Shown here piece by piece: positions 1 to 8,344 of a DNA stretch of 30,405 nucleotides. Position 1 is the first letter of the stretch. Every line of letters begins with the position of its first letter. Source of the stretch: Dunaliella salina (lineage: Eukaryota > Chlorophyta > Chlorophyceae > Chlamydomonadales > Dunaliellaceae); assembly GCA_002284615.2 (NCBI GenBank), contig MU069488.1, positions 228,786-259,190 of the forward strand, written 5' to 3'. Below the pieces are notes generated by a model, which did not search any database, was not told the DNA's origin, and saw nothing but the letters and a program-made list of their open reading frames with translations. A program made the translations under genes and the position numbers.

Positions 1-95
1 CTGCTGCTGCTGTTGCTGCAGCTCCTGCTGCTGCTGTTGCTGCAGCTCCTGCTGCTGCTGTTGCTGCAGCTCCTGCTGCTGCTGTTGCTGCAGCT
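1..95 (-). repeat. 24-bp coding tandem repeat (poly-Q)
   Basis: Three full 24-bp units and a nearly full fourth lie end to end from base 1 (1-24, 25-48, 49-72, 73-95) and are essentially identical. Read on the minus strand in the frame of the ORF at 1-561, each unit encodes ELQQQQQQ. A period that is a multiple of three, in frame with a long upstream ORF, indicates a coding repeat. The array reaches the window edge, so its real length is unknown. Confidence 0.85.
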
Positions 96-561
96 GCATA
101 CGCAGCTGCTGCAGGATGATTGCTGTGCTGTTGCGCTTGGTGTGTGGGCGCTTGGCTGCAGCCCTGGTTCCATCGTTTTTGTTGTCTGACCACTCTCCCT
201 CCTGCTCATCCTCCTTCTCTGCAGGCACAAAGCATGTGTACATATATTCAAGAATCAAGCAGCGATTATCTTGGCCCAGCTTTTCACCATCGGACTCATT
301 GGCTGGAATAACGACTGCTCTTTGAGCCTCACATAGATCTGCAGACTTGCTTGCATTGAGGGCGCTGAATATCTGTAAGGACGGCATGATAGCCAGCACT
401 TCAAAAGCTGAGCCATTCCATGCAAAGTCCCTGGAGTATTTCCAGTGCGCACAAGAGGGTCCCAACTCATGTGTGCAACTTAGAACTGCCATAACTTTGC
501 GCCGGTCACTGGTGCCAGGATGAATTTGGGTGATAGGTAGCACTATTTTTGGTCCTGGCAT
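1..561 (-). CDS. hypothetical protein with poly-glutamine repeat, partial (runs off left edge)
   Basis: On the minus strand the frame is open without a stop from an ATG at 561 to base 1, 187 codons. The first 120 residues look globular, with hydrophobic stretches such as AFEVLAIMPSLQIFSAL and NRCLILEYMYTCFVPA. An acidic patch follows (EKEDEQEGEWSD), then a basic patch (AAAKRPHTKRNS), then a helix-like lead (ILQQLRMQL) into the (ELQQQQQQ)n array. Acidic, basic and poly-Q segments in that order suggest a regulatory or nucleic-acid-associated protein, but that is inference; I recognise no family. The ATG is the first in the frame after stops at about 565-590, so a spliced upstream exon is also possible. 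Composition and length argue that it is real, but a transposon origin is not excluded. Confidence 0.55.
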   Translation of the reverse strand, partial: MPGPKIVLPITQIHPGTSDRRKVMAVLSCTHELGPSCAHWKYSRDFAWNGSAFEVLAIMPSLQIFSALNASKSADLCEAQRAVVIPANESDGEKLGQDNRCLILEYMYTCFVPAEKEDEQEGEWSDNKNDGTRAAAKRPHTKRNSTAIILQQLRMQLQQQQQQELQQQQQQELQQQQQQELQQQQQQ

Positions 562-1388
562 CAGCGATCAGCGCCAAATTAGGCCTGGTCAAAGTTTGGC
601 TGAAAATCCGCAAAAACCTCAAAAGTTTGACCCCAATTTTTGAATTTATGCCTTGTAGACATACGGTACGAAAGGTGTTGTAATGAAAGACATGTGAAAA
701 AGACCTCCTGGGAAGTGCTCCTTGACTGAAAACAGAGGTGAAGACTTATGGGCCCATACCCGGGTCCACCTAACCTCCCAACTTGTCTCCTCATACCTGT
801 ATACAATCCAGGCGTCGAGCCTATGCATGAAAGGTACAGATCATGGCATTTTTTCCTCTTGGATAACAAAGTTATGGCTGTTCACTGCCTGAGCTAGGCC
901 TCACACTTCCTCTGCTCCTTGCTCTTTAAAAAGGGAAAGTTTACATTGGACACAACCAGCGTGCGTTAAGGAAAGGCCCAACAGTCAGTGCTGACACTGA
1001 CAGTGAGTTTCACCAGCAAATTGTTCTTCGTATTAGTCTTGCCAGCCAAGGAATGCAGATACTGCTTGCTGTTGTGGGGGTGTTGAGGCGTGCGTTTGTA
1101 CTGCAACACTTCCTCCTTGGCTCTTGGCTCCTTCTGCATGCTGCTGCATACTCCCTGGAATTTATTTTCTCTGCCTACCGCTTCTCCCTCTGGTGTTTCT
1201 CAAGGATGGGTGGTCCTAACACCAATACCTCCACCAAAGTGAAAACTGCAACGGCTCAACACTCTCACACTCTCACCAGACTCAAAAACTGCAGGTCAGG
1301 AATTCGAGACAGGAATAACAAAGTGACTCTGCACTCCATCATGATTGGTGTTGCTAGCATTAAACACAAAAAAAATACACAATTGAAC
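562..1388. other. no gene recognised
   Basis: Only short overlapping ORFs are present (minus 579-869, plus 1053-1397), with no domain I recognise. It lies upstream of the left-edge ORF and could hold its promoter or 5' exons. Confidence 0.4.
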
Positions 1389-1739
1389 CCCTTATGAATC
1401 TGGGCCTTCCCGAGCAAAAATCTCCAGGGTTAAAAAAAGCTTCAAACCTTTCCTGTTTGGAACACTGCAGCTTGAGTCCAACCATAGCAAAGACTGGCTA
1501 CAGGGCCTAGCAGACAATATGTCAGAAGCCACAGAATGGAAGCTGAAGAGTGTCAGCAACCACCCTGTTCTCAATCCCGTGCATTAGCTGACATGCCGGA
1601 TTCCAGTAAACTGGAACACCTCCCATTTGACAAACAACATGTCTCCAAGAACCCAAGAACTCCACACATGAGTATCCAAGATACAGACTCGTTGCCCAGC
1701 CAATCCAGCACCATCCTCACTCTCAAAATTGCTGACTGG

Positions 1740-2200
1740 AGGACATGAGCACACAGATGGCAACTGCCTTGACCAGAACGGTAAGCAAGAAATTGGCCAA
1801 GGAATTGGCCCCATGGGGCAGGCATTTCCTGCGCACTTACTGGCAACAATAATAACTTTGTAGAACCAAAAGGTGTTGGGATTACTAAAACCATAACTCG
1901 AGCTGAATTGGCAGCAATTGCTGCTGCCATCATCACCAAATATGCAAACATTGCATCAGACGGCATCAGCTCTTTCAATCGAATATGTAAACAAATCCTT
2001 TATCCTGAGAAATACCTGAGGCATATCCAAGGAGACGTCCTTAAAATGATTTCATCTCTCATTAGCAATTCTCATACCAAACTTCGACTTAACAAAGTGA
2101 AGGCTCATGCTGGCATCGCATTGGAAATGAATGTGCAGGTGCTATTGCAACATATCAGGCAAATCAAGCCAACAACTGCATGGCAGACATCGAGATCCTC
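1740..2200 (+). pseudogene. RNase H domain remnant of LINE copy A
   Basis: The frame 1908-2246 gives AAIAAAIITKYANIASD, then LYPEKYLRHIQGDVLK and LNKVKAHAGIA, matching the RNase H domain of copies B and D. The TDGS segment is degraded to TDGN near 1755. The conserved GNECADAIA that should follow HAGIA is destroyed by a frameshift. An in-frame TGA (codon at about 1746) replaces a tryptophan that copy D keeps as TGG and copy B has turned into TAG. Confidence 0.8.
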
Positions 2201-2415
2201 GGTGCAGGTCCTGGCGGAAATCCATTTACACATGTTTTTTGGCTAGCCAAGGAAGAAAAAATTGTGCATGCCGCAGGTATATCTACAGGTCCACCGCCTG
2301 CCCCCAAGCTCACCTACCTCCCCAATCTTCTCTCAAATTCCACATGCATACTACACACAAACCTGGTTATGCCAAAGCTAAAACAGGTTACGACTCTTAC
2401 TATCAAAACTTATTG

Positions 2416-2482
2416 CCGCATGGAGAAAGAAGAAAAGAAAATAAAAACTACGTAGGCAGAGAAACCCTCCCTATCCCGCATG
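2416..2482 (-). mobile_element. 53-bp LINE 3'-tail insertion with 7-bp target-site duplication
   Basis: Bases 2423-2475 are the antisense of the Dualen-like 3' end: tail-like purines, then ACTACGTAGGCAGAGAAA. They are flanked on both sides by CCGCATG (2416-2422 and 2476-2482). Copy B carries the uninterrupted site with a single CCGCATG (reverse complement at 21651-21657), so this is a short, severely 5'-truncated insertion into copy A. The 7-bp direct repeat is its target-site duplication. Confidence 0.85.
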
Positions 2483-2549
2483 CAGATAAACAGATTAGCA
2501 ATGCCTTTAGAAATATGCCCTACATTTCTGTACCCATGAAGCATACCAT

Positions 2550-3393
2550 CCTGCAGTACCGCACAGGCACCATCTACAGCCAAAAACGTGCATTACGTTT
2601 TAAGAGGTCAACTCCATCTTGCCCCCTCTAAAACTGCCATCATTTGGACAGCGCACTACACATACTCTCAGGCTGCCAGAACCATATCATATCCAAAACA
2701 AAAACTGAACGACATAACATTGCAGGCAGAATGATTACAAAAGCCCTCAGCAAAAGCCCTGTGGGAGCAGGCCTGGTCTACAGAAATAGGGGGCGATTTT
2801 AAACTTGCACAACACAACCTCCAAATCCCTAGACTTCAAGGAAAAGACTCAACTCAAGTCGACCTGATGCTATTTTGATCACCCCTTTTAACACCAAACC
2901 TACTCCTAATAGTATTTTTCCTACCCATTCACATCACGCTTTGCGCAGCTCCACACGGAGCACCACCAGAACTAGCCGCGTAAGGCAACCCCATGAACTA
3001 TATGCGAATGAACGCCATCATGATGTGCACCTAACTTAATGTCTATTGAATAGAAATCAGGTTCTGTGAAGACACAAGGCCAGAGCATCAGTTGAATGCA
3101 GCAAAGCAGCAGCATGCAGACCTTGGTAAACTAATAGCGCTAAAGCTGTTACAATTCACCCTATCCTCCTGAGTGTTAGTGGAACTATTTACACTGAGCA
3201 TACCCTGAAGCAATTCAAACAACTAGGATTGGATCACCAGCGTGCCACGAAGCTTGCTCAATAACTTCATGCCCATTCTGTCCAATATGTCCACAAACTA
3301 GTCACCACGCGCCGCGCTATAGAAAACAAGAACACTTCCCACAGCCAATTTTTAGAGCCAGGTGCTTCTAGTAACCCTCCAGATCCACATTAG
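2550..3393 (+). pseudogene. restriction-like endonuclease C-terminal remnant of LINE copy A
   Basis: Pieces in several frames match the intact C-termini of copies B and C: TPSCPL, LDSALHILSGC, ERHNIAGRMITKALSK, SSRPDAILI near 2860, FCEDTRPEHQLNAAKQQ near 3062-3115, and TTRRAIENKNTSHSQ before the terminal NPPDPH. The chain is broken by stops and small indels throughout. The family role is cleavage of target DNA for target-primed reverse transcription. Confidence 0.75.
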
Positions 3394-3426
3394 CATTCTC
3401 TTTTTCATGCTTTGTGGTGGAGGGGG

Positions 3427-3454
3427 CACACGGCTCTTTTTTGAGCCAATGTGT
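3427..3454 (+). other. 3'-UTR hairpin of LINE copy A
   Basis: GGCTC (3432-3436), a six-T loop and GAGCC (3443-3447) form a perfect 5-bp stem. It is extended by ACAC on the left and GTGT on the right across a 3-nt bulge. The same structure recurs in copy B. In many LINEs a 3'-UTR stem-loop is the reverse transcriptase recognition site; that role here is inference. Confidence 0.7.
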
Positions 3455-3523
3455 CTCCTTTTCCTTAATTGATGTAGGGAGAGTTTCTTTGCCTACGTAG
3501 TTTCTCTTTTTCTTTTCTTTCAT

Positions 3524-3770
3524 ACCCTGAAGCAATTCAAACAACTAGGACTGGATCAATATTGTGCCACTTAGTTTGCTCAACAACTTCATGCCCATTC
3601 TGTTCAATATGCCCACAAACTTTGTTGAACTAGTTTCCGTGCGTTGCGCTATCGGAAACAAGAGTACTTCCCACAGCCAGGTTCTAGAGCTGGATGCTTT
3701 TAGTAACCCCCCAGTTCCACATTTTCTTTTCTTTTCTTTTCTTTCTTTTCCTTTCCTTTTTTGGAATCCC
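3524..3770 (+). mobile_element. Dualen-like LINE copy E, 3' fragment with long TTTTC tail
   Basis: It begins directly after the tail of copy A with ATACCCTGAAGCAATTCAAA, identical to internal copy A sequence near 3200. It runs through the C-terminal coding end (SSNPPVPH) to about 3720. The normal 3' UTR is missing: a TTTTC/TTTCC microsatellite follows the coding end at once (3722-3762). This is either an internal deletion or tail slippage. Confidence 0.8.
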
Positions 3771-4239
3771 CAGCGTCCAAGCTTACTTTCCATAGAAGTA
3801 TCCACACAACCATTGATACCAGGAAAGCTCTCCATACTCAGGGGACGGGGTAAGGAATGTCAAATCGTCCAGATCCCCAATAGCTCTGTTTTTGGCTGGC
3901 ACCTACTAGGTACCAGCCTAGTAGGCTAGTAGAGTGTCACCTAAAATCTGCGTCAGCGTACTACCCCTCGCACACATTTCTTTCTTTGTTTTGGAAGGCG
4001 TGGACCACAACTGGCTGAACAGCTGAAAAGCCTGGCTCAAGGTCTTTCTTTGTGATCGAATCAAGTTTTAATCTCGTAATTCTCAGAATTAGATCCCTTT
4101 AAGGCTTCTAAGCCAAGGGATCTAATTTGTGATCCCGATGTGTGGTTTCATCATGAATCTGTCTTCTGTCCTTGAGGCATCTCCTTCGAGCTATCTCCTG
4201 ACTGCTCTGTCTTTTTACCCTGTGTGCTCCCTTGGACCG

Positions 4240-4512
4240 CTGTGATTCCACTGTATCCCTTTGGAATAATGATGATTCCATGTTCTGGTGCTAACACAGA
4301 CGAGCTTTGGAGAAGACTTCTTTCAGCTCTGATCAACACGTCCAGGCATGGGCTACTGCCAGTAATCCCCCTGATCCCCGCTGCCTTTTTTTTCATTTTC
4401 TTTTGGTCAAGAGGATACACGGTGCCTTGGCCCTAGGTATCCTCTTCGCCTTCATTGATGTGGAGGGTGTTTCCACTGCCTGCATAGTTTTTTCTTTTTT
4501 CTTTTATTGTGT
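4240..4512 (+). mobile_element. Dualen-like LINE copy F, 3' fragment of the D subfamily
   Basis: From about 4270 the sequence matches the reverse complement of 11150-11400 in copy D: the GCATGGGCTACTGC run, NPPDP at the coding end, the ATACACGGTGCCTTGG hairpin, then TTGATGTGG and a TTTTTTC tail. The normal stop codon after the terminal His is lost. The fragment belongs to the same subfamily as D, not to that of A, B and C. Confidence 0.75.
4412..4443 (+). other. 3'-UTR hairpin of LINE copy F (variant stem)
   Basis: AGGATAC (4412-4418) pairs perfectly with GTATCCT (4437-4443). The loop contains a small GCC-TT-GGC inner stem. Copy D has the equivalent structure at 11204-11231, with GATAC/GTATC outside and GCC-TC-GGC inside. 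Confidence 0.6.
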
Positions 4513-4800
4513 TACTTTGATATTTGGGCATTGCAACTTTTCAACTTTTTTGAAGAAGAAAGCTCTTGAAACTCCACATCCATCGTGTGCCCACAGGCTT
4601 ACCACTTCACTCTCTATAAGTAAACAATTTCTCACTGCCAGCTGTTTGCTTCCAGTATATTTCCAGATCCCCATTAGCCCTTAATTTCTGTGGTAAATGG
4701 GACTCACAGCTTTTTGAAGCCAATGTGTCGCCTTTCCTTTATTGATGTAATGAGAGGTTCCTTCAGCCTACAGAATTAATTTTCTTATTTTTTTGCATGT
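4513..4800 (+). mobile_element. Dualen-like LINE copy G, decayed 3' fragment
   Basis: Weaker match to the A/B/C 3' end: a CCCACAGGCTTACCACTTC segment, CCAGATCCCCATTAG at the coding end (4661-4680), a degraded hairpin (CAGCTTTTTGAAGCCAATGTG), TTGATGTAATGAGAGG and a T-rich tail. It lies just after the tail of copy F. The exact 5' limit is uncertain. Confidence 0.6.
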
Positions 4801-5756
4801 GTTCCTTCTGTACGCACAGCAATTGCCGCAGAACAGATTCAGCCATTATTTAAAAGTTCACCAATAAGGACACACTCATGAGGCTTGCGTCCGTGCGACC
4901 TTGCTTCGCCAGTTAAGAGGGCTTCTGGCTTGGCAGGTGAAGCACACAAGGCACACAGGTACCCTGTGCCACAGCTGTCCCTTCTCTTTACGACGTCTTC
5001 CCCACAATGATTGAAGCTGTTCTTCCTGTCAAAACTCCTAACAAGGAACTCGAAGGTGATTGGGAACGAGCGTGAGCACCTACTGTCAAAACTGCTATCA
5101 GATGCCGAAGTGCTCAGAAACAAGCAATGCTAGGATGGTGCTTGCGTCATATTGATGAGTGCTCTAAAAATCCGTCACATGTTCAGTAAGCCCTCCAAAC
5201 ACAGCAGAGGCACAGCGCACGCCCGCGCACCTCCCCAGACATTGCAAAAACTATCATGATTAATCAAAGGACAGTATGCATGCACAAAATGTCCTTTGTC
5301 GTGAAATGGAACAGCCAAATTACGTGAAGCTCAAAATTCTGATGCAACGAAATAAAATGTAAAGTAACCTTGATGTAGTGTAATGTGATGTGATTAAATG
5401 TGAAGTGCATGCGCAGAGGTGGCCAAGGAGGCCTGCGCCAGTCAGAGAGCACATGGGACGATAGACAAGTGAGGGAAGCGTCACAAGCGATGCTGAATCG
5501 TTGGCAAAGCTATTGTGCACCGACACAGCAGCATGTCAGCACCTGGAACTAGCCAATGGCACCCTGCATGTGAGCCAGCGATCATGCCCCCCAGCTGCAA
5601 GCCAACTGCGTTTGCCTAGTTGATCCCATACAGATGGGTGGGTCCCTTGTGCACCATCTAGATGAGGTGCTCATGTGTACCAGCTACCACTTGCCCAGCT
5701 GTCACACATCTTGCCTTATGGCTCCATCCTTGTAAACCTCGTAGCCCTTGTACCAG
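4801..5756. other. no gene recognised; 3' flank of the zinc-knuckle gene
   Basis: Only short ORFs without recognised domains are present (minus 4839-5123 is the longest, 94 aa). Bases 5340-5405 are a low-complexity run of TGTAATG/TGTGATG words. GTACCAGCTACCACTT occurs twice, at 5677 and 5750, the second copy overlapping the stop of the zinc-knuckle gene. A C-tract lies near 5768. Confidence 0.4.
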
Positions 5757-7319
5757 CTACCACTTAGCCCCCCCCCCTAACATGCACAGCGTCTCTGCTG
5801 CCAGCATCTGCTCGGCACACATGCGCGAGTTATGCCCTGGTTGGCCACATAAGCCACATACGTACTGCCTCTTTGATGGGGCTGCCTCTGCATCTGCTTC
5901 CCACTCTTTGTTCTGTTTCTCTCTGTCCCCAGCCTCTGCTGCTGCACCATGATGCTGCCCTCGTACTGGCATTGCTGCCCGCTGCTGCTCAGGACATGTG
6001 CGTGATTTATGCCCTGGTTGGCCGCAGATGCCACACGCCTGCTGCCTCCTTGCTGGGGCTGCCTCTGCTGCACCTACCTCCCCCTCCTTTTTCTCCTCCT
6101 CCGCAGCCCCTGCTGCTGCACCATGCTGCTGCCCTCCTTCTATTTTTGTGGTGTGCTGCTCAGGGCATGTGCGTGATTTATGCCCTGGTTGGCCGCAGAA
6201 ACGGCACATGTTCTGCCTTCCTATTGAGGTTGCCTCTGTATGTGCCTCCCACCCCATTTTCTCATCCTCTTCAGCCCCTGCTGCTGCATGATTCTGCTGC
6301 CCTCCTACTGAGGTTGCTGCCCGCTGCTGCTCAGGGCACGTGCGTGATTTATGCCCTGGTTGGCCGCAGACGCCACACATGTGCTGTCGTCTCGCTGGGG
6401 CTGCCTGTGCATGTGCCTCCCATCCCATTTTCTCCTCCTCTGCAGCCCCTGCCGCTGCACCATGCTGCTGCCCTTCAACAGATGTAGCTGCCCGCTGCTG
6501 CTCAGGGCACGTGCGTGATTTATGCCCTGGCTGGCCGCAGACGCCACACATGTGCTGTCTTTTTGCTGGGGCTGCCTCCCACCCCATTTTCTCCTCCTCT
6601 GCAGCCCCTGCTGCTGCATGTTTCTGCCGCCCTCCTACTGATGTTGCTGCTTGCTGCTGCTCAGGGCATGTGCGTGAGTTATGTCCCGGTTGGCCACAGA
6701 AGCCGCACATGTGCTGCTTCTTTGCTGGGGACACCTCTGCATCTGCCTCCCACTCCTTCTTCACTTTCCCCCCTGCCCCTGCTGCTGCATGATTCTGCCG
6801 GCCTCCTACTGACGTTGTTGCCTGCTGCTGCTGAGGGCATGTGCGCGAGTTGTGTCCTGGTTGGCCGCAGGAGCCGCATGTATGATGCTGCCCCTTTGCT
6901 GCAAATGCTAAAGCCTGCTGCTCCTCGAGGCATGTTCGCAAGTTATGCCCTGGTAGGCCGCACAAGCCGCAGGTGTGCCTCCTTGCCGCTGCATCATGCC
7001 GCTGCCCTCCTACCGGTGCTGCCGCCTGCTGTTGCTCAGGGCAGGTGCGCGAATTATGCCCTGGTTGACCGCAGAGGCCGCATATCTGCTGCCTCCTTGC
7101 TGGGGTTGCTGCTGGAGCTGCTGCTTGCTGGGCAGGACCTGACCCTGCTGCAACGTGCTCTGCTTCCCTCGCCCTACCTGCTCCAGCTGCTGCTTGGCCA
7201 TGTGAGCGAGCATTGTGGCCTTGCTGACCGCAGACGCTGCATGCATGCTGCTGCGCATGCCTGTCTGGGCATGTGCGTGCGTTGTGGCCGTGATGGCCAC
7301 AGACACTGCAGACCGCCAT
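5757..7319 (-). CDS. multi zinc-knuckle (CCHC) protein, 11 knuckles
   Basis: An intact 520-codon frame from ATG at 7319 to TAG at 5757. It contains eleven C-x2-C-x4-H-x4-C modules of the type CGxCGQPGHNSRTC, the first at residues 4-17 and the last near the C-terminus. Modules 1-6 and 11 read GHN, modules 7-10 GHK. Module 2 ends ARSH and has lost its last cysteine. Linkers are about 20-50 residues, rich in Ala, Gln, Glu and His (PEQQRAATSVGGQQ, AAAGAAEEEKMGWEA), repetitive and probably disordered. Single knuckles of this GHNxRTC type occur in plant and algal MYB-related proteins and bind nucleic acid or protein. A long array without another domain suggests a multivalent RNA/DNA-binding protein, which is inference. 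No signal peptide or membrane segment is seen. The array is a coding minisatellite and its copy number probably varies. Confidence 0.85.
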   Translation of the reverse strand: MAVCSVCGHHGHNARTCPDRHAQQHACSVCGQQGHNARSHGQAAAGAGRAREAEHVAAGSGPAQQAAAPAATPARRQQICGLCGQPGHNSRTCPEQQQAAAPVGGQRHDAAARRHTCGLCGLPGHNLRTCLEEQQALAFAAKGQHHTCGSCGQPGHNSRTCPQQQQATTSVGGRQNHAAAGAGGKVKKEWEADAEVSPAKKQHMCGFCGQPGHNSRTCPEQQQAATSVGGRQKHAAAGAAEEEKMGWEAAPAKRQHMCGVCGQPGHKSRTCPEQQRAATSVEGQQHGAAAGAAEEEKMGWEAHAQAAPARRQHMCGVCGQPGHKSRTCPEQQRAATSVGGQQNHAAAGAEEDEKMGWEAHTEATSIGRQNMCRFCGQPGHKSRTCPEQHTTKIEGGQQHGAAAGAAEEEKKEGEVGAAEAAPARRQQACGICGQPGHKSRTCPEQQRAAMPVRGQHHGAAAEAGDREKQNKEWEADAEAAPSKRQYVCGLCGQPGHNSRMCAEQMLAAETLCMLGGGAKW

Positions 7320-7488
7320 CTTTTACTGCACTGAATGCACAGCAGCAAGAAGAGGCACCCAAGTCAGTGCTGCGCATGCCTGTCTGGGCATGTGCGTGCG
7401 TTGTGGCCGTGATGGCCACAGACACTGCAGACCACCATTTTTTACTGCACTGAATGCACAGCAGCATTAAAAGGCACCCAAACGACCA
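7251..7488. repeat. 119-bp tandem duplication of the zinc-knuckle gene 5' end
   Basis: Unit 1 (7251-7369) holds the start codon and first knuckle of the zinc-knuckle gene. Unit 2 (7370 to about 7488) repeats it with a few changes: CTGCGCATGCCTGTC starts both, at 7251 and 7370. A period of 119 is not a multiple of three, so the two copies are out of frame with each other. Confidence 0.9.
7364..7438 (-). CDS. upstream mini-ORF, duplicated first zinc knuckle (24 aa)
   Basis: An ATG at 7438 opens a 24-residue frame starting MVVCSVCGHHGHN that contains one complete C-x2-C-x4-H-x4-C knuckle. It ends at TGA (7364-7366), 44 bp before the main ATG at 7319. It arises from the 119-bp duplication. If transcription begins upstream of 7438 it is an upstream ORF that could reduce translation of the main ORF. 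Whether it is transcribed cannot be told from sequence. Confidence 0.45.
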   Translation of the reverse strand: MVVCSVCGHHGHNARTCPDRHAQH

Positions 7489-7509
7489 AGCACCCAAGTT
7501 TAAAAAGCT

Positions 7510-8130
7510 TGAAAGCATTTTCTTGGGAGAGGGGCACACCGATTTGGATGTGGTGTAAAATTGCTGATACAATTAACACATTTTCATGGTCCCAAGAAAA
7601 GGGGTAAACCAATTTGTATGTAAGGTCCTGATACTATCAATGTATTTTTCCTTTGGAGAGAAGTTCATTAATCTGCATGTGATTCAAGGTTGCTGATAAT
7701 GTTCAGAAATTTTCTTGGGAAAGGGTTACACCAATTGGCATGTGGTGTAAGGGTGCAGATACTGTTAACACATTCTCTCGGGGAAGGGGCAGATCAAGTA
7801 GTACGTGATGTAAGGCTGCATATCCTGTTGATAAATTTTATTGGGAAAGGGGCACACCAATTTGTATGTGATGTAAGGGTGCAGGTACTGATAAAACATT
7901 CTTCTTGGGATAGGGACACAAATTGCATGTGGTGTAAGGTTGCGGGTACTGCGAAACATTTTGTTGGGAAAGGGGTTCTCCAATATGCAGTGGTGCAATG
8001 TTGCAGGTACTATCAAAACAACTCTTTGGGAAAGGGATGCACCAACTTGTAGTGGTGTAAGGTTGCAGGTACTATGAATACATTTTCTTGGGAAAATTGT
8101 GTACACAATTCGCATATGGTGTAAGGTGAA
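7510..8130. repeat. divergent ~62-bp minisatellite, about 10 units
   Basis: About ten consecutive units of 60-64 bp share the pattern TTTTCTTGGGAAAGGGG, CACACCAATTTGTATGTG, GTGTAAGGTTGCAGGTACT. Units start near 7517, 7580, 7645, 7708, 7772, 7835, 7898, 7958, 8020 and 8082. They have diverged by substitutions and small indels, so the array is old. It sits directly 5' of the zinc-knuckle gene. The short ORFs inside it are by-products of the repeat. Confidence 0.85.
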
Positions 8131-8239
8131 GCATGGCAGACACTTTGAGGTAAGCTGGAATGGAAACTATAATGTGCTAGGTCTGACTTGCTTGCAATGC
8201 ATTGACGACCTGAATTAGGAAACAATTGGAAGACACAGG

Positions 8240-8340
8240 TATGGCAGACTTACGGCTCTTTGAGCAAACTTGTCTCCTTTTTCTTACCTGATGCAGGGAG
8301 AGGTTTCTTTGCCCGTAATATTTTATTTTTCTCGTCTTAA
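8240..8340 (+). mobile_element. Dualen-like LINE 3'-UTR fragment (copy H)
   Basis: ACGGCTCTTTGAGCAAACTTG near 8253 and TTACCTGATGCAGGGAGAGG near 8285, followed by TTTCTTTGCCCGTAATATTT, match the A/B 3' UTR (hairpin, then TTGATGTAGGGAGAG, then TTTGCCTACGTAGTTT). Only the last 100 bp or so of the element is present. Confidence 0.6.
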
Positions 8341-8344
8341 GGGA

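Larger units (their letters stand above)
1389..3523 (+). mobile_element. Dualen-like LINE copy A, 5'-truncated and decayed
   Basis: This plus-strand remnant is collinear with the 3' third of copy D. Bases 1430-1600 match the segment before RNase H (DWLQGL near 1490 against NWLKGL in D; NHPVLNP against NDPILNP). Bases 1890-2130 encode RNase H pieces (RAELAAIAAAIITKYA, KVKAHAGIA). Bases 2550-2700 keep HLDSALHILSGC and ERHNIAGRM of the restriction-like endonuclease. The C-terminus ends SSNPPDPH followed by TAG near 3393. A 3' UTR with a hairpin and a CTTTT-type tail closes the copy. Several stops and frameshifts make it non-functional. It also carries a 53-bp antisense LINE-tail insertion at 2423-2475. 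Confidence 0.85.

Noticed and set aside
5873..7453. Long plus-strand ORFs (204, 150 and 312 codons) over the zinc-knuckle gene
   Set aside because: They are antisense shadows of the repetitive minus-strand gene. They are Leu/Pro-rich, repeat with the knuckle period and show no domain.
7510..8130. CRISPR-like array
   Set aside because: Units are contiguous and diverged along their whole length, without constant repeats and unique spacers. The genome is eukaryotic.
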